From positions 1 through 38,154 of the forward strand of contig CAISJZ010000503.1 of the NCBI GenBank assembly GCA_903885755.1: a DNA stretch of 38,154 bases, given 5' to 3'. The first letter of the stretch is position 1. Each line of letters begins with the position of its first letter. A program made the position numbers and the translations under genes. This document shows positions 8,876-16,688 of this stretch, one piece after another. The notes below the pieces were generated by a model. It did not search any database. It was not told where the DNA came from and was given only the letters and a program-made list of their open reading frames with translations. The DNA is from an uncultured Hyphomicrobiales bacterium (lineage in GTDB: Bacteria; Pseudomonadota; Alphaproteobacteria; Rhizobiales; Beijerinckiaceae).

Positions 8876-9385
8876 TCAGGCCTTTTTCCAGGGCTTGACC
8901 TCGCCGACGCTCCATTCTCCGGATTTGTCGCGGCAGGCGACGCCTTGCAGGCTCTGGGCGGGCGCTGCGCCGCCGATCTCGGCGAGGAAGGCCCGGCAAA
9001 TGCGATCGTCGGAGGGGCGCGCGTCGCCGACGGGCGTGAACACCCCCTTGGCGCCCGAACGTGGATTGTCCCAGTTGACCGCCGCGCCGTTGCCCTGAGG
9101 ATCGAGCGCGACCGACATGGCCGCCCGCGCGCGCCGCCAGTCCTCGACATCAAGCGAGGAGGACAATGGCGAGGCGGATTTGCCGATCGATCCCGTCGCG
9201 TCGTCGTCGCGGGAAAGCAGCGAGGGCAGCGGGATGATCGCCGAGCAGCCCGAAATCGAGAGCGCCGCGAGAACGAGCCCGAAACAGGCAAGCCGGCTGG
9301 CGGGATGGCCCGCCGGCCTGTAAGACTCTGGTGAAATCAGTCGGCAGAAACGCACGCGCCGTATCCGTTGCAAAAATGTGGCCAT
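8876..9385 (-). CDS. RT0821/Lpp0805-type surface lipoprotein
   Basis: A small outer-envelope lipoprotein. With the start at ATG 9385 it has 169 residues and a lipobox ISGC ending at Cys47. The mature part has the DDDATGSIG segment, a central WRRARAAMSVALD stretch, and a C-terminal half with two cysteines (in RICRAFL and GVACRDKSGEW). I recognise this layout as the RT0821/Lpp0805 surface-protein family of alphaproteobacteria. The 46 residues before the lipobox are too long for a normal signal peptide, so translation may begin later, for example at GTG 9355. The ATG used here overlaps the pdxH start codon on the other strand. The M3 peptidase gene follows 65 nt downstream in the same direction. 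Confidence 0.75.
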   Translation of the reverse strand: MATFLQRIRRVRFCRLISPESYRPAGHPASRLACFGLVLAALSISGCSAIIPLPSLLSRDDDATGSIGKSASPLSSSLDVEDWRRARAAMSVALDPQGNGAAVNWDNPRSGAKGVFTPVGDARPSDDRICRAFLAEIGGAAPAQSLQGVACRDKSGEWSVGEVKPWKKA

Positions 9386-10013
9386 GGACATGAAACCACT
9401 GGAAGAGTTAACGCCCGGTTCAAGCGCTGGCGAAGCGGAGCCTTTCGAACGGTTCGGAACCCTGTTTGAGCAGGCGAAGGCGAACGAACCGAACGATCCC
9501 AGCGCCATGTCGCTGGCGACCGTGGACGCGGATGGTCTGCCCGATCTGCGCATGGTTTTGATGAAAGACTGGGATATCAGGGGCTTCGTCTTCTACACCA
9601 ATCGCCAGAGCGCCAAGGGCGCCCAGCTCGACGCAAGCTGGAAGGCGGCGGCGAATTTTCACTGGAAGTCGCTGCGCCGACAGGTGCGTTTGCGCGGCCC
9701 GGTGGAGGAGGTGACGACGGCGGAGTCGGACGCCTATTTCGCCAGCCGCGCGCGCGACAGCCGCATCGGCGCCTGGGCGAGCGCGCAAAGCAGACCCATG
9801 GACGAACGGTTCGCGCTGGAAAAGGCCGTCGCAAGGGTGGCGCTCAAATATCCCTTGGGGACGGTGCCGCGACCGCCGCACTGGATCGGCTACCGCATCA
9901 AGCCGGTCTACTTCGAGTTCTGGACCGACAAGCCATTTCGACTGCATGAGCGGATCGTCTTTCGCAGGGCGGAGCCGACCGGCGGATGGTCCGTCGAGCG
10001 GTTGTTCCCATGA
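9384..10013 (+). CDS. pdxH: Pyridoxamine 5'-phosphate oxidase
   Basis: A 209-residue FMN flavoprotein that oxidises pyridoxine or pyridoxamine phosphate to pyridoxal phosphate, the last step of vitamin B6 salvage, in the cytosol. Diagnostic blocks are MSLATVDADGLPDLRMVLMK, FVFYTNRQSAKG (FMN phosphate site), FHWKSLRRQVRLRG, SRIGAWASAQS, and the C-terminal HWIGYRIKP plus ERLFP end. Length fits the family. ATG 9384 and 9390 are both possible and neither has a good ribosome site. Its stop overlaps the next gene's start (ATGA at 10010), so the small periplasmic protein and the glycosyltransferase are likely co-transcribed. Very secure call. Confidence 0.95.
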   Translation: MDMKPLEELTPGSSAGEAEPFERFGTLFEQAKANEPNDPSAMSLATVDADGLPDLRMVLMKDWDIRGFVFYTNRQSAKGAQLDASWKAAANFHWKSLRRQVRLRGPVEEVTTAESDAYFASRARDSRIGAWASAQSRPMDERFALEKAVARVALKYPLGTVPRPPHWIGYRIKPVYFEFWTDKPFRLHERIVFRRAEPTGGWSVERLFP

Positions 10014-10393
10014 GGCCGGGGTTTGCAACGTTTGTTCTTCTGGCCTGCGCCGCTGGTCCGGCGCTGGCGCAATCGTCGCCCAAAACTCTCGATCGCTACG
10101 CCGAGGTCGGGCCCGCGCTGCTGGCCTGCTGGAAGCCGCCCGCCGGGACCGAAGGCATGGAGATCACCGTGATCTTCAGTTTCAACCGGTCCGGCGCGGT
10201 CTTCGGAAAGCCTCGCATCACCCATACGAAGCTGTTCGGCGACGATGATTTGCAAAAGCGGTTTGTATCCTCGGCGCTTGCCGCCCTGAGCGACTGTACG
10301 CCGCTGAAATTCTCGGACGGGTTGGGCGGCGCCGTCGCCGGAAGGCCATTTTCGATGTTGTTCCGCGCTGTTCCCCGCGGCCGGGGCGTTTGA
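10010..10393 (+). CDS. Small periplasmic protein with TonB/TolA-C-like domain
   Basis: A 127-residue protein with a clear signal peptide (MRPGFATFVLLACAAGPALA, cleaved before Gln21). The mature part has one compact domain: a cysteine next to a Trp-Lys-Pro-Pro stretch (ACWKPPAG), a strand EITVIFSFNRSG, a basic turn, a helix ending in AALSDCTPLKF, and a last strand RPFSMLF. This order of strands and the ACWxPP opening resemble the C-terminal domain of TonB/TolA proteins, but the membrane anchor and proline-rich linker are absent. The two cysteines could form a disulfide. It is translationally coupled to pdxH (ATGA) and ends 1 nt before the GTG start of the next gene. Fold assignment is inference. 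Confidence 0.7.
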   Translation: MRPGFATFVLLACAAGPALAQSSPKTLDRYAEVGPALLACWKPPAGTEGMEITVIFSFNRSGAVFGKPRITHTKLFGDDDLQKRFVSSALAALSDCTPLKFSDGLGGAVAGRPFSMLFRAVPRGRGV

Positions 10394-10394
10394 A

Positions 10395-11147
10395 GTGCGC
10401 CTTCACGTCATCAACCTCGAGCGGAGCCCCGACCGGCTGGCGAAATTCATGGCGGTCAATCGCCTTGCGCGGGTGACGGTCGCCAAGGCGATTGACGGTT
10501 TGACGCTGGACATAGTCGATCTTGAACGCCAGGGTCTGGTGTCCCCGGGACTCGTGCATCCCGATTTTTACACGATCGGCGGCGTCGGCCTCGCCATGTC
10601 GCATGTCGCGCTGTGGAACATGGCGTCCACGCGCGATGAAATTGTCACCATCGCCGAGGACGACGCGATCATTCATCCAGGCTTCGACGCCATCGCGCCG
10701 GAGGTGATTGCGACGCTTCCCGACGATTGGGACGTGATCCTCTGGGGATTCAACTTTGATCTGTTCATGTGTTTCGAAATGCTGCCGGGCGTGTCGTCCT
10801 GTCTCGCGCAGTTCGATCAGGAAAAAATGCGGGCGGGGATTGAGGCTTTCCAGCAACAGACGATCACGCCGTGCGCGTACCCCCTGACATGGGCGTTCGG
10901 CACGCTCTGCTATTCCGTCAGTCCGCGCGGCGCCCGCGCGCTGCGCGAAGCGTGCATTCCGCTGCGGCCCATCATCGCCGATCTGCCCGAGGCGGCGCGC
11001 GCGCCGCCCTATCTCAAGCACTTCCGCGCGGTCGGCATCGACAACACGATGTGCGCGGCCTACCGGAATCTGAATGCCTACGTTTGCTTCCCACCGCTGG
11101 CGGTTTCAAAAAACGAGACCGAGGTATCCACCGTCCGTAAGCCCTGA
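10395..11147 (+). CDS. Glycosyltransferase family 25 (LPS-type)
   Basis: A 250-residue GT25 enzyme, expected to transfer a hexose (often galactose) from a nucleotide sugar to lipopolysaccharide or another surface glycan at the cytosolic face. Family blocks are the N-terminal INLERSPDR (6-14), the MSHVALWNMA block (GxxLSHxxxW type), and the acidic TIAEDDAIIHPGF motif whose Asp pair binds the metal and sugar nucleotide. FGTLCYSVSPRGARAL is the later family segment. The start is GTG 10395, directly after the preceding stop; no upstream ATG fits. It is third in the pdxH unit. The acceptor is unknown. Confidence 0.87.
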   Translation: MRLHVINLERSPDRLAKFMAVNRLARVTVAKAIDGLTLDIVDLERQGLVSPGLVHPDFYTIGGVGLAMSHVALWNMASTRDEIVTIAEDDAIIHPGFDAIAPEVIATLPDDWDVILWGFNFDLFMCFEMLPGVSSCLAQFDQEKMRAGIEAFQQQTITPCAYPLTWAFGTLCYSVSPRGARALREACIPLRPIIADLPEAARAPPYLKHFRAVGIDNTMCAAYRNLNAYVCFPPLAVSKNETEVSTVRKP

Positions 11148-11163
11148 CGTGGCAAGATTGCGA

Positions 11164-12189
11164 TCAGTAGGCCTGCGTGATCTTTCTGAGACGCTCGGCG
11201 ATTCGCGCCGGCATGTTGTAAACGCGGGCGATTTGGGCCTGCAACGCCTCGCCGGATGTCGCCTTGTTGATTTCGAGTTTCTGCTTTTCCGCTTCGGCCA
11301 GAAAATCCGGATCATGGAATGTCGCGAGCATGGCCGCGCGCAACGCCGCGGCCCGTTCAGGCGGCAGGCCAGGCGGCGCCACGAAGGGCCGCCCGGCGGC
11401 CAGAGGCGCGTAGGCGGCCTCGAACAGAAGTCTGTCGTCCTCGTTCTTGACGAGGTCGGGCCCATAGGGAACGTCGGGCAGGGCGGCCTCCTTTTGGGGG
11501 CCGTACTGGACCAGGAACCGGACCTTGTGGTCGCGAATCCAGTCGGGCTTGGTCGAGGTGAGCGACGACCAGAAGGTGACGCCATAAGAGTCGAGTTCGC
11601 CGCGCTCCATGGCGAGATAGGCTTCGTTCTGGCCGGGAAATCCGGGAATGACCCTGATCTTCAGATCGAGAAGTTCAGCCAGCAATCTTGCATAAAAACT
11701 GGGCGTGGAATTGGCGCCGGACGCGCCGGCGGTCAGCTCTATTGTCCGGGCATCCTCGAGTTTCTTGATCGGCGAGGTATGCCAGGCGATCAGCAAGCCT
11801 GTTTCGACCGAGGGCGTGCCGAGCCATGTGAGTCCGGTCGAATCGTAGTCGGCTTCCTTGGTGCCAAACAGCGGCTCGAACGGCGTGTTGTTCTGGACGC
11901 CGGCGATCGTCAACCCGTCGCGCGGCGCGACCTTGGCGATGAAGCTCGTCGCCACGATGCCGCCGGCGCCCGGCATGTTGCGGATGACCACGGCCGGATT
12001 GCCGGGAATGTGCCGGCCGAGATAGCGCCCGATCGCGCGCGACAATGTGTCGTAACCCCCGCCCGGCGAGGAACTGACCACGAGCGAAATGGTCTTGCCG
12101 CGATAGAACTCCTCGACCGGTTCGGCTCGCGCCGCCGCGATCATGGCGATCCATGCGATCAGGCAAGGCGTCAGGCGGCGCGCGAACAT
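11164..12189 (-). CDS. Bug/TctC-family periplasmic solute receptor
   Basis: A 341-residue TTT-type receptor with a signal peptide ending near ARA-EP (residue 22). Blocks SSSPGGGYDTLSRAIGRYLG, HIPGNPAVVIRNMPGAGGI and a C-terminal PARIAERLRKI place it in the same subfamily as the receptor at 4668-5669; the two differ from the canonical BugD-like tandem set that starts at 13681. It should bind a small carboxylate in the periplasm. A good AAGGGAAGGA ribosome site precedes ATG 12189. It stands alone: convergent with the glycosyltransferase gene (16 nt apart) and divergent from the NUDIX gene. No membrane partner lies nearby. Confidence 0.9.
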   Translation of the reverse strand: MFARRLTPCLIAWIAMIAAARAEPVEEFYRGKTISLVVSSSPGGGYDTLSRAIGRYLGRHIPGNPAVVIRNMPGAGGIVATSFIAKVAPRDGLTIAGVQNNTPFEPLFGTKEADYDSTGLTWLGTPSVETGLLIAWHTSPIKKLEDARTIELTAGASGANSTPSFYARLLAELLDLKIRVIPGFPGQNEAYLAMERGELDSYGVTFWSSLTSTKPDWIRDHKVRFLVQYGPQKEAALPDVPYGPDLVKNEDDRLLFEAAYAPLAAGRPFVAPPGLPPERAAALRAAMLATFHDPDFLAEAEKQKLEINKATSGEALQAQIARVYNMPARIAERLRKITQAY

Positions 12190-12342
12190 GGATGTCCTTC
12201 CCTTCGCTCGCCGCGTCTTTCCCGGCGATTGGCTGGCCGTCAGGCTAGCGGCGCCCGTGCCCGCGCGCCAGCCTTACGAGGCGCTGGTATTGAAGTTCCC
12301 CCGGATTCGCCTATTTTCGCCGCGCAAACGGCGGACAGACCC

Positions 12343-12786
12343 ATGACGGATTCGCGAACATACCCGACACGGCCGTTTCTGGCCGCGAGTTGCGCCGTGT
12401 TTCGCGACGGCAAGGTTCTGCTGGCCTCGCGCGGGCGTCCGCCATGGGTCGACGTTTACACGCTGCCCGGCGGACTCGTGGAAATTGGCGAGACTCTCGA
12501 GCAAGCGGCGTTGCGCGAACTCCATGAGGAAACCGGCGTCACGGCGGAAATCGTCGCGCTGACCGGCCATTCGGACGTCATTGTCCGCGACGACGAAGGC
12601 AAGGTGCGCACTCACTTCCTTGTGGCGTCCTTCGCCTGCCGCTGGATTTCCGGCGAGGGCGAACCGGGCGAAGAATTGCCGGTCATGCTTTGGGCCGACG
12701 CCGCCCGGGCGGCGTCGCTGACCCTCACCCCGAACCTCCTGCCGATCCTGCACCGCGGTTTCGCGCTGACGAACGGGCGCGAATGA
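12343..12786 (+). CDS. NUDIX hydrolase
   Basis: A 147-residue NUDIX protein. The complete Nudix box covers residues 44-66 (GLVEIGE ... RELHEETGV), with the metal-binding Glu pair intact. It should hydrolyse a nucleoside diphosphate linked to another moiety, as ADP-ribose pyrophosphatases and related housekeeping enzymes do. The frame stays open far upstream, but family alignment begins with FLAASCAVFRDGKVLLASR, so ATG 12343 is the fitting start. Its stop overlaps the next start (ATGA at 12783), linking it to the TIGR02301 protein. Exact substrate unknown. Confidence 0.9.
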   Translation: MTDSRTYPTRPFLAASCAVFRDGKVLLASRGRPPWVDVYTLPGGLVEIGETLEQAALRELHEETGVTAEIVALTGHSDVIVRDDEGKVRTHFLVASFACRWISGEGEPGEELPVMLWADAARAASLTLTPNLLPILHRGFALTNGRE

Positions 12787-13238
12787 TCCTGTCTTCGAAC
12801 AGAGTTTTGTCGCGATTGTCGCGCGGGCGCGCGAAGTTCATCGCCGCCGCGTCGATCTCGCTCGCGCTTGGTCTCGCGCCCGCCCGAGCGCAGCAGAAGA
12901 GCGCGCCGCCGCCGCCCCCGCCAGCGGAGACCTCGGCGCCTTATGAGCCGCAACTGTTGCGTCTGGCCGAGATCATGGGCGCGCTCGCCTATTTGCGCGA
13001 TCTGTGCGGCGACAAGGATGGCGACCGCTGGCGCGCGAGAATGGCGGGCCTGATGGAAGCCGAGTCGGCCAGCGAGGCGCGCAAGGAGCGGCTCGCTGGC
13101 GCCTACAACAAGGGATTCCGCGGGTTCGAAACGACCTATCGCGCCTGCACGCCGAACGCCCGCGTCGTGATCGACCGCTATCTCGACGAGGGCGGGCGCG
13201 TCGCCCGTGATGTCGGAAGCCGGTTCGGCGGCGGGTGA
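12783..13238 (+). CDS. TIGR02301-family secreted protein
   Basis: A 151-residue protein with a signal peptide ending near ARA-Q (residue 37), a proline-rich linker (KSAPPPPPPAE), and one conserved domain. The domain reads APYEPQLLRLAEIMGALAYL, LCGDKDGDRWRARM, then YNKGFRGFETTYRACTPNA and IDRYLDEGGRVARDVG. I recognise this as the TIGR02301 family, found in alphaproteobacteria and of unknown function. Two cysteines (in LCG and RACT) may pair in the periplasm. ATG 12783 overlaps the stop of the NUDIX gene by four bases; an upstream in-frame start would lie inside that gene and is unlikely. Confidence 0.85.
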   Translation: MILSSNRVLSRLSRGRAKFIAAASISLALGLAPARAQQKSAPPPPPPAETSAPYEPQLLRLAEIMGALAYLRDLCGDKDGDRWRARMAGLMEAESASEARKERLAGAYNKGFRGFETTYRACTPNARVVIDRYLDEGGRVARDVGSRFGGG

Positions 13239-13330
13239 TCGGCATTCATGGCGAATGTCTCCGGCCGCGTTAACCTTTTCGCAAGACTGGCGTCGCGGGC
13301 CGCGTTGGGACCGGCTAGTGTCCGCCCATC

Positions 13331-13588
13331 ATGAGTATAAATCTTCTCCCCGGATTTGACGACGAAACCGCCGCCGACGAGCGGCGCGAGGCCCTCGGGT
13401 TCGTGACCCAGGCTTTCGCGGAGGCGATTCTGTCGGGCCTCGAAAGCGACAGTTTCGCCCACGCGGCCATGTTCGCCGCGTTTCAGGAACTTGTCGGAAC
13501 CTACGGCGAGGAACCGGTCGCCCAGTTCGCGGAAAAGCTGCCGCAGCGAATTCGCAACGGCGAATTCACGATTGCGTCCCGCCACTAG
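13331..13588 (+). CDS. Small conserved-looking hypothetical protein
   Basis: An 85-residue acidic, mostly helical, soluble protein (starts MSINLLPGFDDETAADERRE). It has no membrane segment and no motif I can name. The start ATG 13331 follows a 92-nt gap from the TIGR02301 gene and lacks a strong ribosome site. Codon use and the absence of a better frame support it as a real gene. It precedes the receptor triplet by 92 nt, but I see no link. Confidence 0.65.
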   Translation: MSINLLPGFDDETAADERREALGFVTQAFAEAILSGLESDSFAHAAMFAAFQELVGTYGEEPVAQFAEKLPQRIRNGEFTIASRH

Positions 13589-13680
13589 ATCCTGGTTTGA
13601 CCGAACGCCTCCGCGCGGCCATCCTGCCGGAATGGCGAAGGGCGCGTAGCCCCCCGACGCCGAGCCGGGGAGAAACGTTC

Positions 13681-14664
13681 ATGGCATTTCCGACACGCCG
13701 CGCGCTGTTGCCGCTACTGGCGTTGCTCGCCTGCGCGACGGGCGCGGGCGATGTCGCCGCGCAGGCCTGGCCCAGCAAGCCGATCCGGATTATTGTGCCG
13801 TTTCCGCCGGGCGGCTCCGTTGACGCGTTTGGTCGTGTATTCGCCGCGAGGCTCTCCGATCAGTTGAAGACGCCCGTGGTGATCGACAATCGGGGAGGAG
13901 CCGGCGGCAATGTTGGCGCCAACATGGTCGCCAAATCGCCAGCCGATGGCTACACGCTGCTGCTGCACACGAACGGGCAGGCGATCAGTCCCGCGATCTA
14001 CAAGTCGCTGCCCTTCGACCCGATAAGCGATTTCAGCCGCGTCGCTGAACTTGCCACAACATCGACGGTCATCGTGGTCAACAACGCCCTTCCCGTGAAG
14101 ACCTTCCAGGAATTCGTCGCCTACGCCAGGGCCAATCCGGGCAAGCTCAATTATGGTTCGACCGGCGTCGGCAACGCGCTGCATCTGACCATGGAGATGG
14201 TGAAGCACGCGACCGGGATCAGCGTCGAGATGGTGCCGTTCACCGGCGATGCGCCGCTGTTCACCGCATTGATCGGTGGGGAAATTCAGGCGGCGCTGGT
14301 GCCGACAACCGCGTCGAAATCGCATATCGACGCCGGCGCGATTCGCGCCATTGCCGTGACCACGGCGGCGCGCGTGCCGACGATGCCGACGATTCCGACC
14401 ATCATGGAACAGGGCCTGCCGGATTTCAGCGTGACCGGCTGGCTCGGTCTTTTCGCGCCCGGAGGTACGCCGCGCGAGGTTGTCGATCGTCTTGCCCGTG
14501 AGTCGCTTGATGCGGTCGCCTCAAAAGAGCTCAAGGAGCCGTTGGCGAATCTCACCCTCGATCCCGCAAGCGCCGGGCCTGACGCTTTCGACAAGATTTA
14601 CCGCGCCGACGTGGCGCGCTTCAAGCAGGTCGTGAAGGACGCGAATATTCCGCTGCAGGAATGA
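13681..14664 (+). CDS. Bug/TctC-family solute receptor, first of a tandem triplet
   Basis: A 327-residue periplasmic receptor. The signal peptide ends near VAAQ-AWPSKP (residue 28). The mature start WPSKPIRIIVPFPPGGSVD, the VVIDNRGGAGGNVGANMVAK block, DGYTLL, the NYGSTGVGN loop and the MEQGLPDF segment are the standard Bug-family ligand-site and hinge positions. ATG 13681 has GGGGAGA about 8 nt upstream. The protein ends in KDANIPLQE, an ending nearly identical in all three tandem copies (14675 and 15679). The next copy starts 10 nt after its stop. No TctA/B genes follow. Ligand unknown, probably a mono- or dicarboxylate. Confidence 0.92.
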   Translation: MAFPTRRALLPLLALLACATGAGDVAAQAWPSKPIRIIVPFPPGGSVDAFGRVFAARLSDQLKTPVVIDNRGGAGGNVGANMVAKSPADGYTLLLHTNGQAISPAIYKSLPFDPISDFSRVAELATTSTVIVVNNALPVKTFQEFVAYARANPGKLNYGSTGVGNALHLTMEMVKHATGISVEMVPFTGDAPLFTALIGGEIQAALVPTTASKSHIDAGAIRAIAVTTAARVPTMPTIPTIMEQGLPDFSVTGWLGLFAPGGTPREVVDRLARESLDAVASKELKEPLANLTLDPASAGPDAFDKIYRADVARFKQVVKDANIPLQE

Positions 14665-14674
14665 AGGAGCTGGC

Positions 14675-15646
14675 ATGTCGTTCGCGCGTTGTCTCGCATC
14701 GGTCGCTTTCGCGCTGGGAACGCTCGCCGCGCCGGCGCGGGCGCAAACCTGGCCGGCCAGTACCATCAGGATGGTCGTGCCCTACCCGGCCGGCGGCGCG
14801 ACGGACGCCTTCGCGCGCCTCATCGCCGGCAAGCTTGGCGACCAGATGAACGTCCCGGTCATCATCGACAACAAGGCCGGGGCGGGCGGCAACCTTGGAA
14901 CAAATTTCGTCGCCAAGGCCGCGCCCGATGGCTACACCGTGCTCTTCAACATCAACGGCCACGCCATTAGTCCCGCCCTCTATAAGAGCTTGCCCTACGA
15001 CGCGGACAAGGATTTCCTGCGCGTCACGCAATTGGTCGCGACCACTTCGGCGCTGGTTGTCGTTCCGACCCTGCCGGTGAAAAATCTGCAAGAGTTGATC
15101 GCCTATGTCGGGGCCAATCCCGGCAATCTGAATTACGGATCGACCGGCGTCGGCAATTCGCTGCATCTTGTCATGGAAATGCTCAAGCACGAGACGGGAA
15201 TGGACATCCAGATGGTTCCATTCCGCGGAGATGGGCCGCTGTTCGCCGCCATGTTCGGCGGCGAGGTGCAACTGGCCATCGTGTCGCTCGTCACGGCCAA
15301 GGCGCATATCGATTCGGGCGCGTTGCGCGCCATAGGCGTCTCGACGGCGAGCCGCGCGGCGTCCTTGCCGGATGTTCCGACCATCGCCGAACAGGGTGTT
15401 CCGGGGTTCGACGTACCGGGCTGGATGGGGCTCTTCGTTCCCGCTGGCACGCCGCGACCGATCATCGAACGCCTGTGGAAGGAATCGCAAAAGGCGCTTG
15501 CCGCGCCGGACGTCGGCCCAATTCTGCAAAATCTCGGGCTTGAACCCGTGGGCTCCAGCCCCGAGGATTTCGACAGACGGTATTTCTCCGATCGCGCCAA
15601 ATTCCAGCAGGTGGTAAAGGACGCCAACATCCCGTTGCAGGACTGA
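14675..15646 (+). CDS. Bug/TctC-family solute receptor, second of the triplet
   Basis: A 323-residue receptor with signal peptide ending APARAQ-TWPAS (residue 24). It shares the full Bug pattern with its neighbours (VVPYPAGGATDAFARL, IIDNKAGAGGNLG, NYGSTGVGNSLHL, IAEQGVPGF) and the KDANIPLQD ending. AAGGAG lies just before ATG 14675. By eye it is closer to the third copy over residues 150-200 (both have TGMDIQMVPFRGD) and to the first in the FDxxYxxDxAxFxQVVKDAN tail. Its stop TGA overlaps an ATG at 15646, although the third gene probably starts further on. Confidence 0.92.
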   Translation: MSFARCLASVAFALGTLAAPARAQTWPASTIRMVVPYPAGGATDAFARLIAGKLGDQMNVPVIIDNKAGAGGNLGTNFVAKAAPDGYTVLFNINGHAISPALYKSLPYDADKDFLRVTQLVATTSALVVVPTLPVKNLQELIAYVGANPGNLNYGSTGVGNSLHLVMEMLKHETGMDIQMVPFRGDGPLFAAMFGGEVQLAIVSLVTAKAHIDSGALRAIGVSTASRAASLPDVPTIAEQGVPGFDVPGWMGLFVPAGTPRPIIERLWKESQKALAAPDVGPILQNLGLEPVGSSPEDFDRRYFSDRAKFQQVVKDANIPLQD

Positions 15647-15678
15647 TGTTCGCGGGTGCGCAACATTCGGGGGAAACG

Positions 15679-16644
15679 ATGAGGTTCATGGGTTTGTGCA
15701 TTGCGTTGGCCTGCGCGTCGGTCGCGCGGGGCGTCTCGGCGGAAACCTATCCCTCGAGGGCCATCCGCATCGTTGTGCCCTTTTCGCCCGGCGGCGCGGT
15801 GGACGCCACGGCGCGGCTCTTCGCGCTGAAGATGCAGGAGTCGATGAAGGTTTCCGTCGTCGTTGACAACCGCGCCGGCGCGGGCGGCAACGTCGGCATC
15901 GAGAACGTGGCGAAGTCGCCGCCCGATGGCTATACGATTCTGCTCAACACCAATGGCCAGTCGATTTCGCCGGCCATCTACAAATCGCTGTCGTGGGACC
16001 CATTCCGCGATTTCGTCCCGGTCACGCAATTGTTCTCGACCAGTGTGCTCATCGCGGCCTCGCCAAAACTTCCGGTCAAGGACCTGCGCGATGTCATCGC
16101 GCTGGCGAAGGAAAAGCCCGGCAAGTTGAACTACGGCGCCTCGGGCATCGGCAACTCGCTGCACCTGACCATGGAATTGCTGAAACTGCGCACGGGCATG
16201 GACATCCAGATGGTGCCATTCCGCGGTGACGCGCAGATCATCTCTGCCCTGATCGGCGAGGAGGTGCAGGTGGGGTCGTTGCCGATCTCGACCGCCAAGG
16301 CGCAGGTCGAGGGCGGGATATTGCGTGGCCTGGCCGTTACCTCGGACCATCGCGCGCCGGGCCTTCCAAACGTCATGACCGTTGCGGAACAGGGAATGCC
16401 GGGTTTCGTTTCCGGCGGATATCAGGGCTTCTTCATGCCAGCGGGCACGCCGCCGGAGATTGTCGATCGCATCTACCGCGAGGCGAAGGCCGCGCTGGAC
16501 TCGCCCGAGTTGCGAAAGCAGGTCGAGGCGTTTGGCGTCGAAGCCGTCGGTTCGACTCCCGATGAATTCGCGGCCTTCTACAAGGCCGACGTCGAGGGGT
16601 TCAAGGCGATCGTGCGTGACGCGAAAATCCCCCTGCAGGATTGA
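15679..16644 (+). CDS. Bug/TctC-family solute receptor, third of the triplet
   Basis: A 321-residue receptor. ATG 15679 was preferred over ATG 15646 because GGGGGAAA lies right before it and because the signal peptide (MRFMGLCIALACASVARGVSA) then begins normally; the upstream start would add eleven polar residues. Mature blocks: YPSRAIRIVVPFSPGGAVD, VVDNRAGAGGNVG, NYGASGIGNSLHL, TGMDIQMVPFRGD, VAEQGMPGF and a KIPLQD end. It diverges most from the other two in the second lobe (residues 215-290), which may mean a different ligand. It is followed by an unrelated hypothetical gene, not by transporter membrane genes. Confidence 0.92.
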   Translation: MRFMGLCIALACASVARGVSAETYPSRAIRIVVPFSPGGAVDATARLFALKMQESMKVSVVVDNRAGAGGNVGIENVAKSPPDGYTILLNTNGQSISPAIYKSLSWDPFRDFVPVTQLFSTSVLIAASPKLPVKDLRDVIALAKEKPGKLNYGASGIGNSLHLTMELLKLRTGMDIQMVPFRGDAQIISALIGEEVQVGSLPISTAKAQVEGGILRGLAVTSDHRAPGLPNVMTVAEQGMPGFVSGGYQGFFMPAGTPPEIVDRIYREAKAALDSPELRKQVEAFGVEAVGSTPDEFAAFYKADVEGFKAIVRDAKIPLQD

Positions 16645-16688
16645 ACCGCGCGGCTGTGCGCCAGACGCGCGCCGGCGTAGAAAGGCGC

